The notes: generated by a model not told the origin, from the sequence alone. Numbered from the stretch's first letter, positions 7,691-16,130 are shown. The stretch is DNA of 64,000 bases from Teichococcus aerophilus (GCF_014490485.1 NZ_JACTVA010000004.1:62001-126000); one strand, 5' to 3'. Translations and numbers: made by a program.

Positions 7691-8869
7691 CTAGGCGGCC
7701 TCGCCGGCGCACCAGCCGCTGGCCCAGGCCCACTGGAAGTTGTAGCCGCCCAGCCAGCCGGTCACGTCCACCGCCTCGCCGATCACGAACAGCCCGGGCA
7801 CGTCATTGGCCTGCATGTCGCGGGAGGACAGGGCAGCGGTATCTACCCCGCCCAGCATCACCTCGGCCTTCGCGTAGCCTTCCGTCCCGGCGGGGGAGAG
7901 CGGCATGGCCCGCAGCCGGTCCGCCAGGGCGCGCAGGCCCTTATCCGGCTGGTTGGCCATCTCCATGGGCGGCAGGTAGGCCTCGGCCAGGGCCTGGGCC
8001 AGGCGCTGCGGCAGGAACTCGCCCAGCACAGTGCGCGCTTCCGCTTTCGGCCGCGCCTGCTTGCGGGCCAGCAGCAGCGCCGTCGGGTCCTGCCCCGGCA
8101 GCAGATTCAACGAGATCGGCTGCCCCGGCCGCCAGTAGGAGGAGATCTGCAGGATCGCCGGGCCAGAGAGGCCGCGATGAGTGAACAGCACCGCCTCCGG
8201 AAAGCGTGGCCCCTCCGCCGCCCGGGCGATGGCCGGCAGCGCCACGCCGGAGAGCGGGCGCATCATCTCCAGCGCCTCGCCCTCGAAGGTCATCGGCACC
8301 AGCCCCGGCCGGGTCTCGACCAGTTTCAGCCCGAAGCGGCGGGCCAGGTCCAGCGAGAAGCCGGTCGCACCCATCTTGGGGATGGAAAGCCCGCCGGTGG
8401 CCAGCACCAGGGACTCGGATTCGATGGTCCCGCGTTCCGTCACTGTCTGGAAGCGGCCGGGCTTGGTCACCTCCGTCACCCGCGCGCCGGTACGGACCAC
8501 TACGCCGGCGGCGGCACATTCCGCCAGCAGCATGGCCACGATATCCCGGGCCGAGCGGTCGCAGAACAACTGCCCCAGCGTTTTCTCGTGCCACGGGATG
8601 CGGTGCTTCTCCACCAGTTCCAAAAAGTCCTTGGGCCGGTAGCGGGAGAGGGCGGAGCGGGCGAATCGCGGGTTGGCCGAGACAAAGCGGTCCGGTGCCG
8701 TGCCTGTGTTGGTGAAGTTGCACCGGCCGCCGCCGGAGATGAGGATCTTGGAACCGACCTGCGGCGCATGGTCCAGCACCAGCACCCGGCGGCCCCGGCG
8801 CCCGGCACTGATGGCGCACATGAGCCCGGCCGCGCCGGCACCCAGAATGACGGCGTCGAAGGTTTCCAT
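7691..8869 (-). CDS. NAD(P)/FAD-dependent oxidoreductase, BaiN/HI0933-like
   Basis: A 392-residue flavoprotein. The N-terminal VILGAGAAGLMCAI (residues 7-20) is the dinucleotide-binding fold for FAD, followed by GSKILISGGGRCNFTN (about 40-55), the signature of the BaiN/YhiN/HI0933 family. The C-terminal VIGEAVDVTGWLGGYNFQWAWASG closes the FAD site. BaiN itself reduces bile-acid enoyl groups, but most relatives have no known substrate. The start at 8869 gives METFDAVILG; the frame is open for 80 codons upstream, but those codons cross the nrd control region and are not typical of the family. Confidence 0.88.
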   Translation of the reverse strand: METFDAVILGAGAAGLMCAISAGRRGRRVLVLDHAPQVGSKILISGGGRCNFTNTGTAPDRFVSANPRFARSALSRYRPKDFLELVEKHRIPWHEKTLGQLFCDRSARDIVAMLLAECAAAGVVVRTGARVTEVTKPGRFQTVTERGTIESESLVLATGGLSIPKMGATGFSLDLARRFGLKLVETRPGLVPMTFEGEALEMMRPLSGVALPAIARAAEGPRFPEAVLFTHRGLSGPAILQISSYWRPGQPISLNLLPGQDPTALLLARKQARPKAEARTVLGEFLPQRLAQALAEAYLPPMEMANQPDKGLRALADRLRAMPLSPAGTEGYAKAEVMLGGVDTAALSSRDMQANDVPGLFVIGEAVDVTGWLGGYNFQWAWASGWCAGEAA

Positions 8870-8972
8870 GGGGGCGGGGTGTACCCACCCGGCCACGCCC
8901 CGGCAACGGCTGATCCGGGTGAATTCGGCCATTCCCAACGAGTCGGAGGGCAGGCAAGCGGAATCTCTCAAA

Positions 8973-9019
8973 AAGCGATATCTAGTTGTTGTGGATAAGC
9001 GGGACACTAGATGTTGACA
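8973..9019 (+). promoter_or_regulatory. Two NrdR boxes 31 bp apart
   Basis: Box 1 (8973-8988, AAGCGATATCTAGTTG) and box 2 (9004-9019, ACACTAGATGTTGACA) each match the NrdR consensus acaCwAtATaTwGwgt at most core positions. Their 31-bp separation is three helical turns, the arrangement usual for NrdR pairs ahead of ribonucleotide reductase genes. Box 2 overlaps the likely -35 element, so NrdR binding should block transcription of nrdAB. The nrdR gene itself is not in this window. Confidence 0.8.
8989..8998 (-). promoter_or_regulatory. DnaA box between the NrdR boxes
   Basis: TTGTGGATAA is, on the minus strand, TTATCCACAA, a perfect match to the DnaA box TTATCCACA. It sits between the two NrdR boxes. 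DnaA is known to control nrdAB in E. coli, so a direct link of dNTP supply to replication initiation is plausible here. Confidence 0.65.
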
Positions 9020-9044
9020 GGGGAGGGGGTGCGAACGGCATAGT
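9014..9044 (+). promoter_or_regulatory. Probable nrdAB promoter
   Basis: TTGACA (9014-9019) is a perfect -35 element. CATAGT (9039-9044) is the best -10 candidate, 19 bp away. The -35 lies in NrdR box 2. Confidence 0.5.
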
Positions 9045-9056
9045 CGGGCCAACGAA

Positions 9057-9084
9057 TTGAGAATGCGTGCGTTAACATTCTCAA
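9057..9084 (+). promoter_or_regulatory. Stem-loop/dyad in the nrdAB leader
   Basis: TTGAGAATG (9057-9065) and CATTCTCAA (9076-9084) are a perfect 9-bp inverted repeat around a 10-nt AT-rich centre, just downstream of the predicted transcription start. It could be a third operator or an RNA hairpin in the 5' leader. Confidence 0.5.
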
Positions 9085-9128
9085 CTACGGCCGCCCAGTC
9101 AGGCCGCATTCAGCACAGGTTTTGTCCC

Positions 9129-11987
9129 ATGTCCGCATCGCAGCTCTCCGAGCCTTCCCTCAGCCGCGCCGCCACGCCCCCGGCGTTGCAGGTCATCCGC
9201 CGCGACGGCAAGCCGGCCGGCTTCGACCCGGGCAAGATCACCCGCGCCATGACCAAGGCCTTCCTGGCCGTCGAGGGCGCTTCCGCCGCCGCCTCCCACC
9301 GGATCCATGAGGTGGTCGAGGATCTGACGGTGCAGGTGGTGGGCGGGCTGACCCGTCATGCCGGCGCCGGCCATATCCTGCATATCGAGGATATCCAGGA
9401 CCAGGTGGAGCTGGCGCTGATGCGCGGCGGCCACCACAAGGTCGCCCGCGCCTACGTGCTGTACCGCGAGGACCGGGCGCGGGAGCGTGCGGCCAATGCC
9501 GCCGCCCAGACCACCGCCCCCGTGGTGCCGACCCTGCAGGTGAAGGGCAGCGACGGCACGCTGCGCCCGCTGGACGGCGCCGTGCTGCAGCGCCTGGTGA
9601 CCGAGGCCTGCGACGGCCTGGCCGATGTCTCGCCCGAGCCGGTGCTGACCGAGGCCCGCCGCAACCTGTATGACGGCATCAGCAGCGACGAGCTCTCCCA
9701 GGCGCTGATCCTGGCCGCCCGCACGCTGATCGAGCACGAGCCGAACTACTCCTACGTCTCTGCCCGCCTGCTGCTGGCCGTGGCGCGGCGCGAGGCCACC
9801 AGCTTCGTCCAGGGCGTCGGCGTGCAGTCCCAGGCCGAGATGGCCACCGCCTATCCGGACTACTTCGCCGCTTATGTCGGCAAGGGCATCGAGGCCCAGC
9901 TGCTGAACCCGGAGCTGGCGCGCTTCGACATCGCCCGGCTGGGCGCGGCGCTGAAGCCGGAGCGGGACCTGCAGTTCCAGTATCTCGGCTTCCAGACGCT
10001 GTATGATCGCTACCTGCTGCAGACCAAGGGCGTGCGGTTCGAGATGCCGCAGGCCTTCTTCATGCGCGTCGCCATGGGCCTGGCGCTGAACGAGATCGAC
10101 CGCGAGGCGCGGGCCATCGAGTTCTACGACCTGATCTCCTCCTTCGACTTCATGTGCTCGACGCCGACGCTGTTCAACAGCGGCACGCGCCATTCGCAGC
10201 TCTCCTCCTGCTTCCTGACCAGCGTGCCGGATGACCTGGATGGCATCTTCGGGTCCATCAAGGACAACGCGCTGCTGGCCAAGTACTCGGGTGGCATCGG
10301 CAATTCCTGGTCCCGCGTGCGTGGCCTCGGCGCGCATATCCGCGGCACCAACGGCCAGTCCCAGGGCATCGTGCCCTTCCTGAAGGTGGCGAACGACACC
10401 GCCATTGCGGTGAACCAGGGCGGCAAGCGCAAGGGCGCCGTCTGCGCCTATCTGGAAAGCTGGCACATCGACGTCGAGGAATTCCTCGACCTGCGGAAGA
10501 ACACCGGCGACGACCGCCGCCGCACCCACGACATGAACACCGCCAACTGGGTGCCGGACCTGTTCATGCAGCGCGTCGAGCAGGACGGCGAATGGACGCT
10601 GTTCTCCCCGGACGAGGTGCCGGACCTGCACGACCTCTACGGCATCCCGTTCCGCGAGGCCTATGAGCGCTACGAGGCCAAGGCGCGCGCCGGCGAGCTG
10701 ACGGTCCACAAGACCATCCGCGCCGTCGATCTGTGGCGCCGCATGCTGACCATGTTGTTCGAGACCGGCCATCCCTGGATGACCTTCAAGGACCCCTGCA
10801 ACCTGCGCTCGCCGCAGCGCCATGCCGGCGTCGTCCACTCGTCCAATCTGTGCACCGAGATCACGCTCAACACCTCGGATTCCGAAGTCGCGGTGTGCAA
10901 CCTAGGTTCCATCAATCTCGGCCGCCACATCACGGAAAAGGGGCTGGACCGGGATCGCCTGGCCCGCACCGTCCGCACCGCCATGCGGATGCTGGACAAC
11001 GTCATCGACGTGAACTTCTACACCATCCCGCAGGCCCGCCGCTCCAACCTGCGCCACCGGCCGATCGGCATGGGCCTGATGGGCTTCCAGGACGCGCTGC
11101 ACGCCCTGCGCCTGCCGCTGGCCTCGGATGAGGCCGTACGCTTCGCCGATGAGAGCATGGAGCTGATCAGCTACCACGCCATCGAGGCCTCCGTGGACCT
11201 CGCCGCCGAGCGTGGCGCCTACGCCTCCTTCCCGGGCTCGCTGTGGAGCCAGGGCATCCTGCCGGTGGACAGCATCAGGTACGTGGCCGAAGCGCGCGGC
11301 GAGACGCTGGACCAGTCCACCACGCTGGACTGGGAACCCCTACGCGAGCGGGTGAAGACCATCGGCATGCGCAACAGCAACACCATGGCCATCGCGCCGA
11401 CGGCGACGATCTCCAACATCGTCGGCGCCACCCAGTCCATCGAGCCGACCTTCCGCAATCTGTACGTGAAGGCCAACATGTCCGGCGACTTCACGGTGGT
11501 GAACCCGGCCCTGGTGGCGGACCTCAAGGCCCGCGGCCTGTGGGACAGCGTGATGGTCAGCGACCTGAAGTATTACGATGGCAGCCTAGGCCCGATCGAC
11601 CGCATCCCGGACGACTTGAAGGACCTCTACGCCACCGCCTTCGAGGTCGACGCTTCCTGGCTGATCGAGGCCGCCGCCCGCCGGCAGAAATGGATCGACC
11701 AGGCGCAATCCCTCAACCTGTACCTGGCCAACCCGAATGGCCGGAAGCTGGACCAGCTGTACCGCCTGGCCTGGAAGCGCGGCCTGAAGACCACCTACTA
11801 CCTGCGCACCCAGTCCGCGACGCATGTGGAAAAGTCCACCACGAAGAAGAGCGACGGCAAGCTGAACGCGGTGAAGATCGCGCCCCAGCCCCAGCCCGCA
11901 CCGCAGCCTGCCTTCGAGGCCGACTCCACCTTCGAGGCGCCCAAGGTCTGCCTGCTGGACGACCCCACCTGCGAAGCCTGCCAGTGA
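9129..11987 (+). CDS. nrdA: Class I ribonucleotide reductase, alpha subunit
   Basis: A 952-residue protein that reduces ribonucleoside diphosphates to deoxyribonucleotides together with NrdB. An ATP-cone regulatory domain (about residues 20-115, LQVIRRDGKPAGFDPGKITRAM) precedes the catalytic barrel. The redox Cys is seen in HSQLSSCFL, the NxCxE active-site motif in SSNLCTEI, and the second redox Cys in VAVCNLGS. The C-terminal tail is a P/Q-rich linker ending in CEACQ, the mobile CxxC that is recharged by thioredoxin or glutaredoxin. The start at 9129 gives the expected short N-terminus; the frame is open up to 9057 but passes through the leader hairpin. nrdB follows after 26 nt. Confidence 0.97.
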   Translation: MSASQLSEPSLSRAATPPALQVIRRDGKPAGFDPGKITRAMTKAFLAVEGASAAASHRIHEVVEDLTVQVVGGLTRHAGAGHILHIEDIQDQVELALMRGGHHKVARAYVLYREDRARERAANAAAQTTAPVVPTLQVKGSDGTLRPLDGAVLQRLVTEACDGLADVSPEPVLTEARRNLYDGISSDELSQALILAARTLIEHEPNYSYVSARLLLAVARREATSFVQGVGVQSQAEMATAYPDYFAAYVGKGIEAQLLNPELARFDIARLGAALKPERDLQFQYLGFQTLYDRYLLQTKGVRFEMPQAFFMRVAMGLALNEIDREARAIEFYDLISSFDFMCSTPTLFNSGTRHSQLSSCFLTSVPDDLDGIFGSIKDNALLAKYSGGIGNSWSRVRGLGAHIRGTNGQSQGIVPFLKVANDTAIAVNQGGKRKGAVCAYLESWHIDVEEFLDLRKNTGDDRRRTHDMNTANWVPDLFMQRVEQDGEWTLFSPDEVPDLHDLYGIPFREAYERYEAKARAGELTVHKTIRAVDLWRRMLTMLFETGHPWMTFKDPCNLRSPQRHAGVVHSSNLCTEITLNTSDSEVAVCNLGSINLGRHITEKGLDRDRLARTVRTAMRMLDNVIDVNFYTIPQARRSNLRHRPIGMGLMGFQDALHALRLPLASDEAVRFADESMELISYHAIEASVDLAAERGAYASFPGSLWSQGILPVDSIRYVAEARGETLDQSTTLDWEPLRERVKTIGMRNSNTMAIAPTATISNIVGATQSIEPTFRNLYVKANMSGDFTVVNPALVADLKARGLWDSVMVSDLKYYDGSLGPIDRIPDDLKDLYATAFEVDASWLIEAAARRQKWIDQAQSLNLYLANPNGRKLDQLYRLAWKRGLKTTYYLRTQSATHVEKSTTKKSDGKLNAVKIAPQPQPAPQPAFEADSTFEAPKVCLLDDPTCEACQ

Positions 11988-12013
11988 AGCCTGCCAGTAA
12001 GGAATAGCCTGTC

Positions 12014-13135
12014 ATGGACAACAACGTTCTGAGCTGGGGCAACGACGAAGCCCGCAAGGATGCATCCCCGCTGCCGGTGGCCGACGCCACCGGCCTCGGC
12101 GAGATCGCCGAAGGCGCCGCGCGCGTTTCGGTTGACGACAAGGCGATGATCAATTGCCGCGCCGACGTGAACCAGCTGCTGCCGCTGAAGTATCACTGGG
12201 CGTGGGAGAAGTACCTCGCCGGCTGCAACAACCACTGGATGCCGACCGAGATCTCCATGCAGGCGGATATCGCCCTGTGGAAGTCCCGCGACGGGCTGAC
12301 GGAGGATGAGCGCCGCTCGATCAAGCGCAACCTCGGGTTCTTCGCCACCAGCGAATCCCTGGTCGCCAACAACATCGTCCTGGCCGTGTACCGCCACCTG
12401 ACCAACCCGGAATGCCGCCAGTACCTGCTGCGCCAGTCTTTCGAGGAAGCGGTGCACACGCACACCTTCCAGTACATCGTGGAAAGCCTCGGCCTGGATG
12501 AGGGCGAGCTGTTCAACATGTACCGGGAAGTGCCGTCCATCACCGGCAAGGCCGCCTGGGCGCTGAAATACACGCAGAGCCTTTCCGACCCCAATTTCCA
12601 GACCGGCACGCCGGATGCGGATCGCGCCTTCCTGCGCGACCTCATCGCCTTCTACGTCGTGTTCGAAGGCATGTGGTTCTACACCGGCTTCGCGCAGATC
12701 CTCTCGCTGGGCCGGCGTGGCCGCATGGTCGGCGTGGCCGAACAGTACCAGTACATCCTGCGCGACGAGAGCATCCACCTGAACTTCGGCATCGACGTCA
12801 TCAACCAGATCCGTGCGGAAAACCCGCATCTCTGGACGAAGGACTTCGCCGACGAAGTGCGCACCATGCTGCGCGAGGCCTGCGAGCTGGAAGTGGCCTA
12901 TGGCCGCGACACCATGCCGCGCGGCTTCCTCGGCCTGAATGCCCAGCTGTGCGAACAGTACATGCACTTCATCACCAACCGCCGCTGCGCCCAGCTCGGC
13001 TTGGCGCCATTGTTCCCGGAGACGGAGAACCCATTCCCGTGGATGTCCGAGGTGATGGACCTGAAGAAGGAAAAGAACTTCTTCGAGACGCGCGTCATCG
13101 AGTACCAGAATGGCGGTGCGCTGAGCTGGGATTGA
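12014..13135 (+). CDS. nrdB: Class I ribonucleotide reductase, beta subunit, with Phe at the radical-tyrosine position
   Basis: A 373-residue radical-generating subunit. Metal ligands are visible: Glu114 in TSESLVANN, Glu145 and His148 in EEAVHTHTF, Glu in VVFEGMWFY, and Glu and His in [10 protein letters not shown]. Counting four residues on from His148, where class Ia proteins carry the radical Tyr, gives Phe152. A Phe here and Glu114 for the first ligand are the marks of subclass Ic (Chlamydia-type), whose members use a Mn(IV)/Fe(III) centre instead of a tyrosyl radical. AAGGA precedes the ATG by about 10 nt. The gene ends a few bases before repeat element A. Confidence 0.96.
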   Translation: MDNNVLSWGNDEARKDASPLPVADATGLGEIAEGAARVSVDDKAMINCRADVNQLLPLKYHWAWEKYLAGCNNHWMPTEISMQADIALWKSRDGLTEDERRSIKRNLGFFATSESLVANNIVLAVYRHLTNPECRQYLLRQSFEEAVHTHTFQYIVESLGLDEGELFNMYREVPSITGKAAWALKYTQSLSDPNFQTGTPDADRAFLRDLIAFYVVFEGMWFYTGFAQILSLGRRGRMVGVAEQYQYILRDESIHLNFGIDVINQIRAENPHLWTKDFADEVRTMLREACELEVAYGRDTMPRGFLGLNAQLCEQYMHFITNRRCAQLGLAPLFPETENPFPWMSEVMDLKKEKNFFETRVIEYQNGGALSWD

Positions 13136-13141
13136 CGAAGG

Positions 13142-13385
13142 AAGGCCGGGGAAGGAATTCCCCGGACCCCTTCTTTTCTTTCTTCGAGAAAGAAATGGGC
13201 CCTCAGCCGCCGAAGAGCGCCGCTGATTATATCATTTCAGCAGCGCAGGCTGAACCCTCAGTCGCCGGAGGTCCAGGACCTCCGGAGCGCCCCAGCCTTG
13301 GCCTGACAGCACACCCTCTCCAGCCGCCCACCCGCAAACTGAGAGAAAAGAAGAAGGGGGCTGGGGAATTCTTTCCCCAGCCTTC
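13142..13385. repeat. Paired palindromic element A (244 bp)
   Basis: The left unit (13142-13185) has the palindrome GGGGAAGGAATTCCCC inside a GGCC...GGACC frame followed by CCTTCTTTTCTTTC. The right unit (13341-13385) is its inverted counterpart with a purine run before the palindrome. Between them lies a core, GGCTGAACCCTCAGTCGC followed by GGAGGTC...GACCTCC, that recurs in elements B (inverted) and C. The left unit starts about 6 bases after the nrdB stop and is terminator-like. The right unit points away from trpL, so it does not end any leftward gene; this argues for a mobile pair rather than two independent terminators. Confidence 0.8.
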
Positions 13386-13439
13386 GGCGCCCGCCCCGCC
13401 GTCCCGTTCCGAATTATCAACGAATCTGCAACGACCCCC

Positions 13440-13467
13440 TTGCGGCGCCTTCCGGGTTGGGTATAGG
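13440..13467 (+). promoter_or_regulatory. trpL promoter
   Basis: TTGCGG (13440-13445) and TATAGG (13462-13467) are separated by 16 bp. Transcription would start around 13474-13476, at or next to the trpL AUG, predicting a leaderless message, as known for trpL of Sinorhizobium meliloti. Confidence 0.6.
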
Positions 13468-13475
13468 CTCCCCTC

Positions 13476-13523
13476 ATGATCACGCATGTCCAACCTGCAA
13501 TCTGGTGGTGGCCCCTTTCATAA
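13476..13523 (+). CDS. trpL: Tryptophan leader peptide
   Basis: A 15-codon frame, MITHVQPAIWWWPLS, with three consecutive TGG codons, then TAA. It lies just upstream of the fused anthranilate synthase gene and of a set of mutually exclusive hairpins, which is the arrangement of a transcription attenuator: a ribosome stalled at the Trp codons in low tryptophan allows the antiterminator to form. No Shine-Dalgarno is seen, and the predicted transcription start is at the AUG, so translation is probably leaderless. Confidence 0.9.
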   Translation: MITHVQPAIWWWPLS

Positions 13524-13588
13524 GGCGGCCAGCGTGATTTCTTACCTTCATGGCCGCCTCGGATCTCCGGGCGGCCATTTTCATGTTC
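13524..13588 (+). terminator. trp attenuator (antiterminator and terminator hairpins)
   Basis: GGCGGCCA occurs at 13524-13531 and again at 13570-13577, and its complement TGGCCGCC lies between them at 13551-13558. The middle strand can pair with the first copy (antiterminator, right after the trpL stop) or the second copy (terminator), which is followed by TTTTCATGTT. This is a textbook two-state switch controlled by translation of trpL. Confidence 0.88.
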
Positions 13589-13640
13589 TGACATCCCAGA
13601 ACCCCCCGGATATCCCAGGCAGCCCAGCCCGGAGCGTCCG

Positions 13641-15797
13641 ATGCAGAGCGGTTCTCACCAGTCCAGCTACCAGACCCAAGGCGGCCTGACCGTCCGGCGC
13701 GAGGTGCTGGACCTCCCTTATGGCCAGGGCACCGAAACCCTGGCGCGCCGGCTGGACCGGCAACGGGGCGTGCTCCTCTCGTCTTCCTTCGAGTTCCCCG
13801 GCCGCTATTCCCGCTGGGATCTGGGCTTCGTGAACCCGCCGCTGATGATCACCTCCCGCGGCCGGCGGATGGAGCTGCGGGCGCTGAACACGCGCGGCAA
13901 GCTGCTGCTGGGCTGCATCGCCCCCGCCCTGAAAGCGATGGAGGAGGTGGAGGCGCTGCACATCAAGCCCGGCCGCCTGGTTGCGCAGATCCGCGCCTCG
14001 ACGGAGCACTTCGCGGAGGAGGAACGTAGCCGCCAGCCCTCCGTGTTCTCGGTCCTACGCCAGTTGCGAGACCTGTTCGGCAGCCCGGAGGACCCGCATC
14101 TCGGCCTCTACGGCGCCTTCGGCTACGACCTGGTCTTTCAGTTCGAGCCAGTGACGCTGCGCCTGCCGCGCGCCGAGGACCAGCGCGACCTCGTGCTCTA
14201 CCTGCCGGATGAGGTGCTGGTGGTGGACCACATGGCCGGCAACGCCACGCTGCACCGCTATGACTTCGTGGTGGACGGCCATTCCACCGAAAGTCTGCCG
14301 CACGACACGCCCGCCGACCCGTTTCGGCCCGGATCGAACGCTCAACCGGCCGAAAGCGACTACGCCCCCGGCGAATACGCCGCGATGGTCGAACGCGCCC
14401 GCCAGGCCTTCGAGCGTGGCGACCTGTTCGAGGTCGTGCTCGGCCAGACTTTTGCGAGTACCTGCGCCGATGCCCCCAGCGCGGTGTTCGACCGGCTGCG
14501 GAAGGTGAACCCGGCTCCCTACGGCGCGCTGATGAACCTGGGGGATGGCGAATTCCTCGTGGCCGCATCGCCCGAGATGTTCGTGCGCGTCGAGGGCAAG
14601 CGCATCGAAACCTGCCCCATCAGCGGCACCATCCGCCGCGGCGCCGATGCGCTGGAGGATGCGGAGAACATCCGCACCCTGCTCAACTCCGCCAAGGAGG
14701 AGAGCGAGCTGACTATGTGCACCGACGTGGACCGCAACGACAAATCCCGCGTCTGCGTCCCCGGCACGGTCAAGATTATCGGCCGGCGGCAGATCGAGAT
14801 GTATTCCCGCCTGATCCATACGGTGGACCATGTGGAAGGTACGCTGCTGCCGGGCCGCGATGCGCTGGATGGCTTCCTCTCCCACGCCTGGGCCGTCACC
14901 GTCACCGGGGCGCCGAAAAGCTGGGCCATCCGCCATGTGGAGGCGGAGGAACGCTCCGCCCGCCGCTGGTATGGCGGCGCCATCGGCCGCATGGGCTTCG
15001 ATGGCAACATGAACACCGGCCTGACGCTGCGGACCATCCGCCTGAAGGACGGCATCGCCGAGGTGCGCGCCGGCGCCACCCTGTTGCATGACAGCGACCC
15101 GGCGGCGGAAGAAGCCGAGACCCGCCTGAAGGCCAGCGCCATGTTCGCCGCCATCAAGGGGGAGGCGCCCACCGCCCGCACCGCCCCCGCCACGCCGCGC
15201 GGCAGCGCCGCCCATGTCCTGCTGATCGATCACGAGGATAGCTTCGTCCATACCCTGGCCAGCTACCTGCGCGCTTCCGGCGCCAGCGTCCGCACCCTGC
15301 GGCCGGAGATGGCGCGGGCGGAATTGCGGGAAGGGGCGGCGGCGGACCTGGTGCTGCTCTCCCCCGGCCCGGGCCGCCCGGCAGATTTCGCCATGTCGGA
15401 AACGCTGGACCTGATCATCCGCCGCAACCTGCCGGGCTTCGGCGTCTGCCTCGGCCTGCAAGGCATGGTGGAGCATTTCGGCGGCGCGCTGGATGTGCTG
15501 GCGCAGCCGATGCATGGCAAGCCCTCCGTGGTGCGCAACCTCGGTGGCCGCCTGCTGGCCGGGTTGCCGGACCGCTTCACGGTCGGCCGCTACCACTCCC
15601 TGCACGCCCGCCGCGTCGCCCTGCCGGCGGAGCTGTTGGCGACGGCGGAGACCGAGGACGGCACCATCATGGCGATCGAACACCGCCATCTGCCGCTCTC
15701 CGCCGTGCAGTTCCACCCGGAATCGCTGATGACAGACCCCACCCGCATCGGCCTGCCGCTGCTGGCGGCGGCACTGCGGCAACCCGTGGCGGCTTGA
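13641..15797 (+). CDS. trpE(G): Anthranilate synthase, fused components I and II
   Basis: A 718-residue fusion making anthranilate from chorismate and glutamine, the first step of tryptophan synthesis. Residues 1-515 are TrpE: GLYGAFGYDLVFQFEP in the N-terminal part, then the chorismate-binding core with CPISGTIRRG, CTDVDRNDKSRVC and VTGAPKSWAI. Residues about 527-718 are the TrpG glutamine amidotransferase: Cys603 in GVCLGLQG and the His-Glu pair in VQFHPESLM. Fused TrpEG proteins are usual in Rhizobiales and Rhodospirillales. GGAG lies 6 nt before the ATG. Expression is controlled by the trpL attenuator just upstream. It is followed by a single palindromic unit. Confidence 0.96.
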   Translation: MQSGSHQSSYQTQGGLTVRREVLDLPYGQGTETLARRLDRQRGVLLSSSFEFPGRYSRWDLGFVNPPLMITSRGRRMELRALNTRGKLLLGCIAPALKAMEEVEALHIKPGRLVAQIRASTEHFAEEERSRQPSVFSVLRQLRDLFGSPEDPHLGLYGAFGYDLVFQFEPVTLRLPRAEDQRDLVLYLPDEVLVVDHMAGNATLHRYDFVVDGHSTESLPHDTPADPFRPGSNAQPAESDYAPGEYAAMVERARQAFERGDLFEVVLGQTFASTCADAPSAVFDRLRKVNPAPYGALMNLGDGEFLVAASPEMFVRVEGKRIETCPISGTIRRGADALEDAENIRTLLNSAKEESELTMCTDVDRNDKSRVCVPGTVKIIGRRQIEMYSRLIHTVDHVEGTLLPGRDALDGFLSHAWAVTVTGAPKSWAIRHVEAEERSARRWYGGAIGRMGFDGNMNTGLTLRTIRLKDGIAEVRAGATLLHDSDPAAEEAETRLKASAMFAAIKGEAPTARTAPATPRGSAAHVLLIDHEDSFVHTLASYLRASGASVRTLRPEMARAELREGAAADLVLLSPGPGRPADFAMSETLDLIIRRNLPGFGVCLGLQGMVEHFGGALDVLAQPMHGKPSVVRNLGGRLLAGLPDRFTVGRYHSLHARRVALPAELLATAETEDGTIMAIEHRHLPLSAVQFHPESLMTDPTRIGLPLLAAALRQPVAA

Positions 15798-15823
15798 GGG
15801 GGCGCCATACTCGGCTCAGGGGC

Positions 15824-15868
15824 AGGAAGGCCGGGGAATTCTTTCCCCTGACCTTCTTCCTCACTTCC
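15824..15868 (+). repeat. Single palindromic unit G downstream of trpE(G)
   Basis: GGAAGGCCGGGGAATTCTTTCCCC followed by a pyrimidine run is one unit of the dispersed family, 26 bases after the trpE(G) stop and pointing with its transcription. No partner is found before 16130, so this copy is solitary and probably acts as a terminator. The rest of the 15798-16130 gap holds nothing else I recognise. Confidence 0.65.
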
Positions 15869-16130
15869 TGAATGCCGGCTGGCCCCAGCGCAGCGCGATC
15901 GCTCCACCAGGGGTAGGCAATGCCCTTATCTTGGGCAAAACTCCCAGCAAGGAATCGTGAGTGTTGCCGCCTTATGCGGACTGCCTGTTTTCGGTCACCG
16001 GCTGAGGCCAGGCACGCTGCCCCGGCGGACTTCACGCAGCATGGCGGGCCACCACGGCACCGCCCAAGCCCCGACAAACGGGGCAGCGCCAGCTCCAGGG
16101 ACCGCAGCACCCTTGCCCGGATACTGAGAC

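Noticed and set aside
8989-8998. Chromosome origin suggested by a perfect DnaA box
   Set aside because: Only one box, no cluster, no dnaA, dnaN or hemE neighbour and no long AT-rich unwinding region. It is better explained as an nrdAB control site.
9099-10838. A 579-codon minus-strand frame
   Set aside because: Antisense to nrdA, whose catalytic motifs are all in place on the plus strand.
14055-15782. A 575-codon minus-strand frame
   Set aside because: Antisense to trpE(G); no motif and a composition typical of shadow frames.
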